Assembly (NCBI GenBank): GCA_948896875.1
Contig: CAQUWW010000005.1
Coordinates: forward strand, 1 to 18,145
DNA length: 18,145 nucleotides
Source: an uncultured Acetatifactor sp.
Lineage (GTDB): Bacteria; Bacillota; Clostridia; Lachnospirales; Lachnospiraceae
Direction of reading: 5' to 3'
In this document: piece by piece, positions 1 to 7,848 of the stretch
Position numbering within the stretch: position 1 is the stretch's first letter
How the letters are laid out: each line of letters starts with the position of its first letter
Notes under the pieces: model-generated
Seen by the model: only the letters and a program-made list of their open reading frames with translations
The model's database searches: none
Told to the model about the DNA's origin: nothing
Translations under genes and position numbers: made by a program

Positions 1-1
1 A

Positions 2-484
2 CAGCTGATGCAGTATATCTGTCTGAACATCTGCACCATGCTGGAAATGTCCGGGGAGAAAAACCAACAGATTCGGCAGGAGATTCTGGAAACTGCTTAT
101 CATTATACCACCGCAAACTTTGAATATGGGGATGTGGTATCTCTGATGCAGAAAGGGCCAAACACACGCGGTAAAAGTCGAAATACATTCCGGACTGTTG
201 ATGGACAGGAGCATGACATATATGAGCTGATCGTGAAATCTATTGCAGAAAATCCACCCATTATGAAGCTGGAATTTGAGGATGTAAAGGAACGAATCTA
301 CCGTCTGCTTGCTGATGACTGCAAAAAGCCTTCTCCGCAGATGCTCCGGGAAAGTCTGGCAAAGCTGAAAGAGCTTCTGTATGGACGGGAAGATATTTTT
401 AAGGTACTTGACTGGAAGGAAGGGAGTCTCTATATTTTAGATCCTCTGTTCTTGTTTTATCTGCGATGGGGAGGCGCTTACTGA
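2..484 (+). CDS. AAA/archaeal-type ATPase, C-terminal part (5' end outside window)
   Basis: The frame is open to the left edge (codons CAG CTG precede the first ATG at 8), so this is the C-terminal fragment of a longer gene. The P-loop and Walker motifs would lie upstream and cannot be seen. What remains is a helical, winged-helix-like region ending in DPLFLFYLRW (about residues 142-151 counted from ATG 8). That ending is typical of the region after the ATPase core in archaeal-type/DUF234-like AAA ATPases. These proteins are thought to be DNA-associated ATPases, often partnered with or fused to a nuclease-fold domain. The downstream gene overlaps it and encodes such a nuclease fold, which supports a functional pair. 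The family call is by motif memory from a fragment; the exact family is uncertain. Confidence 0.6.
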   Translation, partial: QLMQYICLNICTMLEMSGEKNQQIRQEILETAYHYTTANFEYGDVVSLMQKGPNTRGKSRNTFRTVDGQEHDIYELIVKSIAENPPIMKLEFEDVKERIYRLLADDCKKPSPQMLRESLAKLKELLYGREDIFKVLDWKEGSLYILDPLFLFYLRWGGAY

Positions 485-1227
485 TATCAATGTTTGGTGG
501 TACAACTATAACAAATATGCAGGATGCCGTTACGCGGCTGAAGAATGTAAAAGACAGTCAGGAATTTTCCCTGTTGCTGACCGGGGTGAGAAATTTTCTT
601 AAAACACTGGACGCTAGTCCGCAATGTCTGATGGAATTGGAGCAGCGGGCATATTATCTTGTAAATGAATATTCAGACAAAGAAACCAGGGACAATCTGG
701 ATGCCGCAAGGAAACGGGTTATCGAATATCTGGAAGAGATTATGACCGGTTCTCCCGCAGATGACCAACTGCTCACCGTACTTGAGAATTATTATCTTTT
801 TCTGGAAAGTCTTCTGGAACGGCCGCCTCACAGATGTGGCGGTATCCGGAAAGAACAGTTGTCAAGTCTGAAAATTCAGAATGAATATGATGTTCAGCAT
901 TTGCTCTATGCCTATCTGAAACCGCTCTATCCACTGGCAAGGGCTGAAGTCAGTGAAGATACCGGCTATGGTACGGTGCGTACCGATATTTTCCTGGACT
1001 CCGAACATGTCATCGAAGTAAAATGCACCAGAAACAGTATGAAACTCAAAAAGCTGACAGAAGAAATTGAAGCAGATATGGTGCATTACAGTGCGGAGCA
1101 TATTTATTTCTTTATTTATGATAAGGAAAAAATAATTGAGAATCCTTTACTGTTCCGGAATACCTATGAGAACAAAGTAACAGGGAAGCAAATACATATC
1201 GTTATTCATCAGCCTAAAATACTGTAA
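466..1227 (+). CDS. PD-(D/E)XK nuclease-like protein, probable partner of the upstream ATPase
   Basis: 253 aa if started at ATG 466. Residues about 15-135 are helical and unrecognised. Residues 140-215 carry a PD-(D/E)XK-type pattern: E140 in NEYDVQHLL, D174 in VRTDIFL, then E184-V-K186 in VIEVKCTR, followed by a helix and an IYFFIYD strand. The acidic pair and lysine appear intact, so a metal-dependent DNA endonuclease is plausible. The gene overlaps the end of the ATPase gene by 19 bp, suggesting coupled translation. The start is ambiguous: ATG 466 has no clear ribosome site, while ATG 490 has GGGGAGG (468-474) upstream at a long spacing of 15 nt. An ATPase plus PD-(D/E)XK pair would fit a defence or DNA-processing module; that role is inference. 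It could also be a split version of a fused ATPase-nuclease. Confidence 0.65.
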   Translation: MGRRLLISMFGGTTITNMQDAVTRLKNVKDSQEFSLLLTGVRNFLKTLDASPQCLMELEQRAYYLVNEYSDKETRDNLDAARKRVIEYLEEIMTGSPADDQLLTVLENYYLFLESLLERPPHRCGGIRKEQLSSLKIQNEYDVQHLLYAYLKPLYPLARAEVSEDTGYGTVRTDIFLDSEHVIEVKCTRNSMKLKKLTEEIEADMVHYSAEHIYFFIYDKEKIIENPLLFRNTYENKVTGKQIHIVIHQPKIL

Positions 1228-1267
1228 GAAATATAGTGATTTACATTCAAATATGGAAGGTATGGAG

Positions 1268-2581
1268 ATGAACTTTCAGGATGAAATGAAACAGATCTTT
1301 TTGCGTGTGGCAGCAGGGGAAATGGAACCGGAAGAGTGGGAAGCATGGTGGAACAGCAATAGGCTTAAGCTGGAAGAGGTCCTCAACCGGGGAGACAGAG
1401 GGCGAATGATGCCTGCTTTATGGGACGCCAACTATTATTGGATGGCAAAAACACAAAGCGGCGTAGCCTACTATTTTCATGCCCAGGGACGTCCGGTCAA
1501 AGTTTCCGGTTATTATGAAGAAAAAAGGCAGGAAGAGGAAGCCCGTGAGAGACAGAAAGCCATGGAAAGCTATTATAAGGATATCGCGTCTGCCAGACAG
1601 CAGTGGGAGACATATCTGCAGAATCATCCCATAAACACAGTCGCTTTTGACTGGAAAAGCCTGCTGGGGACACCGACCGGGCAGGTACCGGCAAAGGAGT
1701 TCCCTTACAAAAAAGCAAGGACAACAGAGCAGTGGAAAGAGTGCGGTGAAGAACTGAAGCTCCGTCTGAAAGAAAACCTGCAGGCAAAGATCGCCCCCGT
1801 GGCAAAGGCATATGGTATGAAAAAGGCAGGCCCCAAGACCTTTGTGCGGGAGAAGAACGGACTGGTATCCCGCATCCAGTTCATCGGCTATTTCAGGGGC
1901 GGCGGATACGAGGCAATGAGCTGTTATCTTTGCCCCATATATGCCATACAGCACGGTACTTTAGATTTGCCGGGCCACGTCTGCCAGGGGGAGAATTCCC
2001 AAAGGATGCAGAAAGACTGGGGAGTGATTCAGTATGGTTCGGAAGCTGTGGACGCCGCCATGGTGGAGCGCATCAACAGAAAATTTGATGATATCCTGAT
2101 ATTCCTGGCGGACGGCGTACTGCCAGAGTGGCAAAAGATAGACAGCCTGGAGACCTATTTTGCGAAGGAACGCCGGGATTATCTGAAGGCCACCGAAAAA
2201 GGCCCCAAAGCGCCAGAGACCGGCAGAGCAATGTGGGACCTGGATTTGGGGGAAAAGGAAGATCCATGGCGGGCGGATGCCTATCTGTTTGGCGTGTGGG
2301 ATCTGCTGAACGGAAGGGAAAGGGAAGGGTATGCCCGCCTTGAGGAATGCGTGAGATACAATTCCAATTATATGGAAGACTACATGAAAGAGTTCCCGGG
2401 AGCCTACAATGACCCAAGAGACGCCATGGCGGTGATGTACCATAATGCGCAGCTGTTTCTCAGGACAAAGGAGATTTTGGATGCAGAGAACCGCAGGAAT
2501 CAGATTCAGGAGACTTATGAGGAAGTATGCCGTTTCATGCGATATTATCATGGCCTGGCTAAAAAGACGGAGAGGGATTGA
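1268..2581 (+). CDS. Unrecognised protein with DUF4304-like core
   Basis: 437 aa from ATG 1268. This start is preferred over ATG 1253 and ATG 1262 because GGAAGG (1255-1260) sits 7 nt before it. The N-terminus (FQDEMKQIFLRVAAGE...EEWEAWWNSNR) is acidic and tryptophan-rich, followed by a charged helix (YYEEKRQEEEARERQK). A middle stretch (roughly residues 170-235) reads like DUF4304: a helix ending AKAYGMKKAG, then strands KTFVREKNGLVSRIQFIGYF. The C-terminal third is helical. No catalytic motif, signal peptide or membrane segment is visible. The gene lies just upstream of a SUKH gene on the same strand. DUF4304 and SUKH proteins both occur among immunity proteins for bacterial toxins, so an immunity-like role is possible, but no toxin gene is visible here. 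The domain match is a weak recognition. Confidence 0.6.
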   Translation: MNFQDEMKQIFLRVAAGEMEPEEWEAWWNSNRLKLEEVLNRGDRGRMMPALWDANYYWMAKTQSGVAYYFHAQGRPVKVSGYYEEKRQEEEARERQKAMESYYKDIASARQQWETYLQNHPINTVAFDWKSLLGTPTGQVPAKEFPYKKARTTEQWKECGEELKLRLKENLQAKIAPVAKAYGMKKAGPKTFVREKNGLVSRIQFIGYFRGGGYEAMSCYLCPIYAIQHGTLDLPGHVCQGENSQRMQKDWGVIQYGSEAVDAAMVERINRKFDDILIFLADGVLPEWQKIDSLETYFAKERRDYLKATEKGPKAPETGRAMWDLDLGEKEDPWRADAYLFGVWDLLNGREREGYARLEECVRYNSNYMEDYMKEFPGAYNDPRDAMAVMYHNAQLFLRTKEILDAENRRNQIQETYEEVCRFMRYYHGLAKKTERD

Positions 2582-2657
2582 GTAGAGGAAACGATTCCCT
2601 GCCGGATTGGGGTATGTGAACAATCCCAGAGTTTCACCGGCGGACAGGAGGCGAAAG

Positions 2658-4142
2658 ATGGGAAAGACAGGAAAGCCTGCATGGGCAAAGCGTATCTTAA
2701 AATTATTGGAGCAGGCAAAGACAAAAGACCCGGACTTCGCACGGTTTGGCGCCTATAGCCATAAGTATAAGGTGTCTGCGCCTGCCAGTGAGGAGACGAT
2801 ACAAGAATTTGAGGAGCAGGAAGGAATTCAGTTGCCGGAAGAATACAGGAATTTCCTTATGTTTGTGGGAAACGGCGGCGCAGGTCCCTATTACGGGCTT
2901 TACGGGGTGGAGACGGAGAAAAAAGAACTTCACGATTCCCATGGCACCCGTCTGTACCGTGTTCGGGAAGAACCAGTGATCTATCCGAACATGAGCGTGG
3001 AGGAGTGGGACAGGGTGGCAGATCAGGAGAACATGCCGGGTGACGGCAGGCAAAAAGGGGAAGAGGTGTATCCGTATGTGGGAGTCCTTCCCATCGGAAG
3101 CCAGGGCTGCACCCTTATGACAGGGATTATGCTTGAGGGACCGTACCGGGGACAGGTGGTTTATTATGACGAGGATTTCTGCGGCCCGCCGTTTTTTGTG
3201 CGGGAAAAGGGATTCCTGGCATGGTATGAGAGGTGGCTGAGAGAGGTAATCGCCGGCTACAGTGACGAAGAAGTCGGATTTGGGCTGAACCTGGACGGAA
3301 ATCCCGAACAGCTGATGGCGCTGTACGAGCAGACAGAAAAGCCGGAAGAGAAAATCGAGATTATTGACAGCTATTATAAATTTGAAACCTTACCGGGGAA
3401 ACAGAAGACGTATTTCAAGAAAGCATGCGTCCGGGAATCCAACATGGAAGTGCGAATGAAGCTGATCAAGATGTTGGCCCGCTTCCATGTGCCGGGAATG
3501 GCGAAAGAGCTTGAAAAGCTGTGGGAATATGGAGCCTATGCAGAAGCGGTCTCTATCATTACCTATGAAGGCACCTGGGAGGTAAAGGAAGCATGGTATG
3601 AAAGGGTATTCGAGATACTGCCCAGGCTTCAAAGAGAAGGCTTTCGGGATGCCTGCCATACCATCAGTGCCGTGAAGAATTATCCCAATGTTCATGCAGG
3701 AAGGCTGAGAGAAGCTCTGGCCCGGAACGACCTGGACAGGAATGACAGAATTGCGCTTTTCCACTGCATCCGGGAATTGAATGGGAAAGAAGAGGTATTG
3801 GAGTATTTCCTGGATTACCTGGCTAAAGTAGAGGATCCCACTCTGCTGATCTATGCCGTCTGGTGTACGGAGGGCGTGAAGGATCGACAGCTGCAGGAAC
3901 TCTATGTGCGACTTATGGAAAAGTACAGAACCCATGAAAACACGAAATTCGACTATAAAGGCAGTCAGATGGTCTTAAAAGGCGGTGCCTGTATGGGAGC
4001 CAGCAGGCCGGAGGGACAGCTTACAAGCAACCTGATGCGACAGTTTGATTACTTTGGTCTGGATTACCGGGGAGGCTTTCGGCTTCTGATGGATGAGAGC
4101 AGATGGAGGGAATGGAAACGGCAGAATGGGTTTGGGGAATGA
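2658..4142 (+). CDS. SMI1/KNR4 (SUKH) domain protein with long helical C-terminal region
   Basis: 494 aa from ATG 2658, which has AGGAGG (2646-2651) 6 nt upstream. A longer frame from TTG 2607 has no such site and adds 17 implausible residues. The SUKH domain covers about residues 38-190: ETIQEFEEQEGIQLPEEYRNF, then a loop FVGNGGAGPYYGLYGV and later PYVGVLPIGSQGCTLM, all characteristic of SMI1/KNR4 proteins. In bacteria this superfamily is rich in immunity proteins that bind and neutralise polymorphic toxins. Residues about 210-450 are almost all helical with repeating charged helices, suggesting HEAT-like repeats, and are unusual for a simple SUKH immunity protein. The reading frame ends at TGA 4140-4142, but a neighbouring frame carries on with protein-like sequence to 4194, so the true C-terminus may be longer (see findings). 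Confidence 0.8.
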   Translation: MGKTGKPAWAKRILKLLEQAKTKDPDFARFGAYSHKYKVSAPASEETIQEFEEQEGIQLPEEYRNFLMFVGNGGAGPYYGLYGVETEKKELHDSHGTRLYRVREEPVIYPNMSVEEWDRVADQENMPGDGRQKGEEVYPYVGVLPIGSQGCTLMTGIMLEGPYRGQVVYYDEDFCGPPFFVREKGFLAWYERWLREVIAGYSDEEVGFGLNLDGNPEQLMALYEQTEKPEEKIEIIDSYYKFETLPGKQKTYFKKACVRESNMEVRMKLIKMLARFHVPGMAKELEKLWEYGAYAEAVSIITYEGTWEVKEAWYERVFEILPRLQREGFRDACHTISAVKNYPNVHAGRLREALARNDLDRNDRIALFHCIRELNGKEEVLEYFLDYLAKVEDPTLLIYAVWCTEGVKDRQLQELYVRLMEKYRTHENTKFDYKGSQMVLKGGACMGASRPEGQLTSNLMRQFDYFGLDYRGGFRLLMDESRWREWKRQNGFGE

Positions 4143-4219
4143 TAAGGAGTTCAGATACTGGAGAAATGAATTTGAAGAGCTGTTAAGTGAGTAAAAAATT
4201 ACCCCGGAGGGAAATCAAA

Positions 4220-5038
4220 ATGGACATAGCAAAACTGTGTGGAGAGATAAATCTGCAGACCGAAATCAAAAACAGAGTAATTCCGTTTGCGGAAAGCTTT
4301 GACTTTACAACAGTAGACAAACCGCTGAAGGATTTTTCTGCCTATGAAAAAATGGGAGAAGCCAGGACAGCGTTAAAAGAGATTCTCGGCGAAGACCAGG
4401 ACAATATAAAAATGCTGACCTGTATGCTGAAGGCATCGGTAACTGCCTATGGGACTTATAAGGCGAAGGGAATCAGCGATGAAATTTATTATGCCACGAT
4501 GAAATGCTATTCCCGCTTTATTGAGGAGACGTACAAAAGGACAGGCAGGTATTACTTTGACAGAGACTGGTGGACTACTCGCCAGGCGGGCTGTCATTTA
4601 TTCAGAATTGATGCATTAGAATATGAAATAGTACGGGATGAAAAGGAAATAACCATCGAGATTCATATTCCTTCGGGTGCTGATTTTTCATCATTTGCTG
4701 TGGACCGGTCCCTGGAAATTGCGAAAAAGTTTTTCAGTACATATTATCCGGAAACTGAGGGTGCAGAATATTGCTGTGAATCCTGGCTTCTGGACCATCA
4801 GCTGCAGGGAATGCTGGGGGAAGACTCCCATATCGTCGACTTTCAAAAGCGCTTTGAAATATTCGATGTGGGCAAGAGCAGAACAGACTTTATAGAGTGG
4901 GTCTTTGGCAGGAATTCCGCAGATACGGATTATGCGGAGTTCCCTGAAAATACATCCCTGCAGAGGAAGCTGAAAAAGCATATTCTCGCAGGTGGAGTCA
5001 TCAGAAATGCACATGGAAAAATTTACTGTTGGAATTGA
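4220..5038 (+). CDS. Acyltransferase-like protein with GNAT_C-type C-terminal domain
   Basis: 272 aa from ATG 4220, chosen because CGGAGGG (4205-4211) lies 8 nt upstream. A GTG at 4187 would extend the frame but lacks a ribosome site. The N-terminal half is helical and ends in YYFDRDWWTTRQAGCHLFRI. The second half has strands ITIEIHIPSGADFS, then YCCESWLLDHQLQGML, HIVDFQKRFEI and WVFGR, then NTSLQRKLKKHILAGG. These match my memory of the GNAT-like N/C domain proteins annotated as acyltransferase domain-containing in Clostridia. Substrate and reaction are unknown; transfer of an acyl group from acyl-CoA is inferred from the fold name only. No membrane segment or signal peptide is seen. The gene follows the SUKH gene on the same strand with 77 bp between them and ends before a strong hairpin. 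Confidence 0.65.
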   Translation: MDIAKLCGEINLQTEIKNRVIPFAESFDFTTVDKPLKDFSAYEKMGEARTALKEILGEDQDNIKMLTCMLKASVTAYGTYKAKGISDEIYYATMKCYSRFIEETYKRTGRYYFDRDWWTTRQAGCHLFRIDALEYEIVRDEKEITIEIHIPSGADFSSFAVDRSLEIAKKFFSTYYPETEGAEYCCESWLLDHQLQGMLGEDSHIVDFQKRFEIFDVGKSRTDFIEWVFGRNSADTDYAEFPENTSLQRKLKKHILAGGVIRNAHGKIYCWN

Positions 5039-5093
5039 ATTATAAAACAGGGAATGAACACGGCTGCCACAATTATCAAATATATGCTATAGG

Positions 5094-5132
5094 CGGCAGT
5101 CGGCGGGGAGACCTCCCCATGCCGACTTGCCG
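5094..5132. terminator. Strong GC-rich hairpin between convergent genes
   Basis: The stem pairs CGGCA with TGCCG, GTCGGC with GCCGAC, and GGGGA with TCCCC around a GACC loop, with small bulges (AT and T) on the 3' side only. It lies 55 nt after the acyltransferase stop on the plus strand and 15 nt after the hydrolase stop on the minus strand, as expected for a shared bidirectional terminator. Neither side has a good T-run, so a rho-independent mechanism is not certain. An alternative pairing GACTT...AAGTC (5124-5149) overlaps its right arm. Confidence 0.5.
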
Positions 5133-5147
5133 TGAAAAATGCGGAAG

Positions 5148-5882
5148 TCAGCATGCCAGAAAATCAAGAATCATCAAATTCAGTTCCTTTGCCTGTTCTC
5201 CGACAAAATGCGGGCGGTGTCCTCCGCCTTTTACCTCATATACCCTTGCAGATGGAACTTTTTCCTTAAGCTCCGCACAGGTACCAAAAGGGTCGTTTTC
5301 ACCATTTATAAAAAACGCCGGACATTTTATGGCCGCCCATTCCTCATCAGTCAGGCTTGGATGCATTTTCCAATCTGCGACCGTCATCCTCAGGTAAGTC
5401 TGCCAGTCACCCCTGTGAGCTTCCTTGTGTCTTACTTTCATGTCCTCAATAAATTTGGTATCGTTCTTTTCCAAAAGACTTTCCGGCAGAAAACTGTCTG
5501 CGCTTTCCGCCCTTGGATAAGCTCCCCCGCCGACCGTGACAAGGCTTTTCACCTTCTCAGGATACTTTGCAGCCATATAGCAGCCCACATATGCGCCACA
5601 GCTGTAGCCAAACAAATGCGCAACCGGAATCTCCAAAGCGTCCATAAAATCCGCCATGTCATCTGCGATCATGCGGCTGTTCCATTCCAGGCTGTCACAC
5701 ATGGTTCTGCCGTGGCCTCTGAAATCAGGGAAAAGGCAGCGGTAACTTCCTGAAAACGGCTGAATCTGGGCAGCGAAAGCCAGCAGCCCCCTGCTGAAAT
5801 GGCTGTGGAGGAACAGCAACGCTTCCCCCCTGCCGAATTCCTCATAAAACATGTTAAGATTATTCACTTCAATATAAGGCAT
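5148..5882 (-). CDS. Alpha/beta hydrolase
   Basis: 244 aa from ATG at 5882-5880, preceded by GGAGG with a 7-nt spacer. A start 21 bp upstream (5903) would place that ribosome site inside the gene. The protein is a single-domain alpha/beta hydrolase fold. It has an oxyanion-loop region LLFLHSHFS, PDFRGHGRT, the nucleophile elbow GYSCGA (Ser94), an acid residue in INGENDPF (Asp197) and the catalytic histidine in GGGHRP (His222). The triad appears complete, so it should be an active esterase, lipase or related hydrolase; the substrate cannot be told. No signal peptide or membrane segment is visible, so it is probably cytoplasmic. It lies 133 bp downstream of the ABC ATPase on the same strand and may be read from that operon or have its own promoter. 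Confidence 0.88.
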   Translation of the reverse strand: MPYIEVNNLNMFYEEFGRGEALLFLHSHFSRGLLAFAAQIQPFSGSYRCLFPDFRGHGRTMCDSLEWNSRMIADDMADFMDALEIPVAHLFGYSCGAYVGCYMAAKYPEKVKSLVTVGGGAYPRAESADSFLPESLLEKNDTKFIEDMKVRHKEAHRGDWQTYLRMTVADWKMHPSLTDEEWAAIKCPAFFINGENDPFGTCAELKEKVPSARVYEVKGGGHRPHFVGEQAKELNLMILDFLAC

Positions 5883-6015
5883 CCTTTTTCCTCCATCATA
5901 CAATTCTCACAATATTTTCTGTCAATCTGACCGCAAGGAACGAAGTGCTGTAAGCTCCCTGCTTTCATCATTTATAATTATCTTCTATACTGCATCTCTT
6001 GTGTGAAAGTCTCTC

Positions 6016-7011
6016 TTATTTCATTTCCCTCTCATAAATCCCCCGCACCATATCTTCAATATCAGGCGCCTTGATGACAAAGTCATTAATTCTGTAATAC
6101 TCACTGACCATCCCAACCAACTGTGCCGTTGTGATTTCAGAAGGCGGATAACTGACGGTCAGGCGGTGGTCCTTATCCTCTATGACCTTCAGATGCCGGT
6201 GGGGCAGTTCTGCCGCCATATCCGTATTCTTCTCGGCATAGGTAAATTCGGCCACGGAAGTGGTGGTATATTTCTGCTTGAAGTGTTCAATTGCTCCGTC
6301 GAAAAGAATACTGCCTTTGGATAAGATAATGATCCTTTTGCATACGCTGTCCAGGTCCTTCATATCATGGGAAGTCAAGATGGTAGTCATCCCTGACTGG
6401 CGGTTCCGCTCCCGGATGAATTCCCGTATCTGCTGCTTGGCCAGTACGTCAAGCCCGATGGTGGGCTCGTCCAGATACAGAATGGACGGATCATGCAACA
6501 GAGCCAGAGCCACTTCCGCCTTCATCCGCTGGCCAAGGCTCAGCTGTCTGACAGGCGTATGGCAGAAATTCTGCATGTGCAGCATCTCCACAAACATATC
6601 CACATTTTTCTGAAACTGACCGGAGTCAATCCGGTATATTTCCTTATTCAGCTCAAAACTGTCTATCATGGACAAGTCCCAATTCAGCCTGGAACGCTGG
6701 CCGAAGACAGCCCCTATATTGCGGGCATTCTTCTCCCTTTTCAGATAGGGACAGATACCGGAGACAGTAATTTCCCCGGAAGTGGGAAATAATATGCCGG
6801 ACACCATCTTCAGCGTCGTGGACTTTCCGGCGCCGTTTTCTCCGATAAATCCCACCAGTTCTCCTTCTTCAATGGAAAAAGAAATGTTCTTTACGGCCTG
6901 TACGGTTTTGGTCTCCGGGCAGAAAATATTTTTCAGCACATTTTTTGCCCCCGGCCGCTGCACAATGACTTTATAATTTTTTGAAACATGATCTACCTGA
7001 ATCAATGGCAT
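6016..7011 (-). CDS. ABC-2 type exporter, ATP-binding subunit
   Basis: 331 aa. The nucleotide-binding domain has Walker A GENGAGKST (57-65), Q-loop Gln105 in GAVFGQRSRLNWDL, signature LSLGQ (157-161), Walker B ILYLDE (177-182) and switch His215 in LTSHD. After about residue 240 there is a regulatory tail ending in PDIEDMVRGIYE, seen in ABC-2 drug/polysaccharide-type exporter ATPases. GGAGG sits 7 nt before the ATG. It is the last of three exporter genes, after two membrane subunits on the same strand, only 18 bp downstream of the nearer permease. Together they should form a cytoplasmic-membrane exporter (ATPase dimer plus two different permeases). The cargo is unknown. The upstream MarR regulator suggests response to a small toxic compound. 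Confidence 0.92.
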   Translation of the reverse strand: MPLIQVDHVSKNYKVIVQRPGAKNVLKNIFCPETKTVQAVKNISFSIEEGELVGFIGENGAGKSTTLKMVSGILFPTSGEITVSGICPYLKREKNARNIGAVFGQRSRLNWDLSMIDSFELNKEIYRIDSGQFQKNVDMFVEMLHMQNFCHTPVRQLSLGQRMKAEVALALLHDPSILYLDEPTIGLDVLAKQQIREFIRERNRQSGMTTILTSHDMKDLDSVCKRIIILSKGSILFDGAIEHFKQKYTTTSVAEFTYAEKNTDMAAELPHRHLKVIEDKDHRLTVSYPPSEITTAQLVGMVSEYYRINDFVIKAPDIEDMVRGIYEREMK

Positions 7012-7029
7012 AATAAAACCTCCATCCTC

Positions 7030-7848
7030 TCATGAACCGCTGCTTTTGTACTGCCTGGCACTTCTGTTGAAAAACAGGCAGGAAATCATAAAAAACGATA
7101 TGGAAACCACAGGGCACCATGCGGCCATGCTCTTCCAATATCCTGTATCGCTTTTGCCTAACAATGCCTGCAGCGGATAGAAATTAATGAACCCATAAGG
7201 GACCAGCACTGTGGCAATGAGCTGAAATGCCTTCGGAAAGATGGACAAAGGGTAATAGGACACTTCCCTGAAAAAGAACATGATGTTGAACATTGCGGTT
7301 ATTTTGGTCACAAGGAAAGCAGAGCCGCTTACAATCAGGAAAAGACCCCCATATATCAGGCTTCCGAACAGGATAATCCACAGAATTCTGACAAGCAGCC
7401 AGAATGTGACCGGAATTTCCAGCGCATGGAAGCAGATGCCCATTACAATAGCGGAGAGCGTCAAATGGGCGATATAGTTACAGATAAAGCTGCTGCTGAG
7501 CAGATAGGGCAATACCTTTACGGGCTTCACCAGGACGTCGTCAAAAGCGCCTTTCCAGATCTGCCCCGGCAGGTTGTTCATAATATTGAAGAAAAAAGTG
7601 CCCGCAACTCCATAGGCAAACAGGCTGAAGGAATAGAGCAGCATTACCTCGTAGGCATTCCAGCCGTTCATATTGTCGAAGGCGGAAATCATGACCCACA
7701 TGAGCAAAAACGCCACCGAATAATCCAAAGCCTGGGATATGCAGTTAATCAGAAACGAAAAGCGGTACGACAGCATGGCCTTGACTGCTTTTCTGGTAAA
7801 CACAGAAGTCAGCCGCAGATACCAGATCACTTCTCTCAAAGCGCTCAT
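7030..7848 (-). CDS. ABC-2 family permease (second permease of the exporter)
   Basis: 272 aa, about six hydrophobic membrane segments (near residues 28-55, 65-88, 105-140, 143-170, 170-195 and 225-260). The stretch SYYPLSIFPKAFQLIATVLVP and the following YGFINFYP are characteristic of the ABC-2 permease family with DUF990-type members. No ATP site, as expected for a membrane subunit. The gene overlaps the previous permease by 4 bp (ATGA), so translation is coupled. GGGAGG lies directly against the ATG with no spacer; the TTG at codon 4 would have a better 9-nt spacing, so the true start may be 9 bp downstream. Partner of the 7845-8639 permease and the 6016-7011 ATPase. Confidence 0.88.
   Translation of the reverse strand: MSALREVIWYLRLTSVFTRKAVKAMLSYRFSFLINCISQALDYSVAFLLMWVMISAFDNMNGWNAYEVMLLYSFSLFAYGVAGTFFFNIMNNLPGQIWKGAFDDVLVKPVKVLPYLLSSSFICNYIAHLTLSAIVMGICFHALEIPVTFWLLVRILWIILFGSLIYGGLFLIVSGSAFLVTKITAMFNIMFFFREVSYYPLSIFPKAFQLIATVLVPYGFINFYPLQALLGKSDTGYWKSMAAWCPVVSISFFMISCLFFNRSARQYKSSGS

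Noticed and set aside
1961..2623. Long minus-strand open frame (220 aa) opposite the 1268-2581 gene
   Set aside because: Shadow of the plus-strand gene; low-complexity, Pro/His/Leu-rich translation, no ribosome site and no known motif.
2607..2657. TTG 2607 start for the SUKH protein
   Set aside because: No ribosome site, whereas ATG 2658 has AGGAGG at 6-nt spacing.
5895..5925. TTGACA (5925-5920, minus) with TATGAT (5900-5895) as hydrolase promoter
   Set aside because: The spacer is 19 nt and the start site would fall within the ribosome site, leaving an unusable leader.
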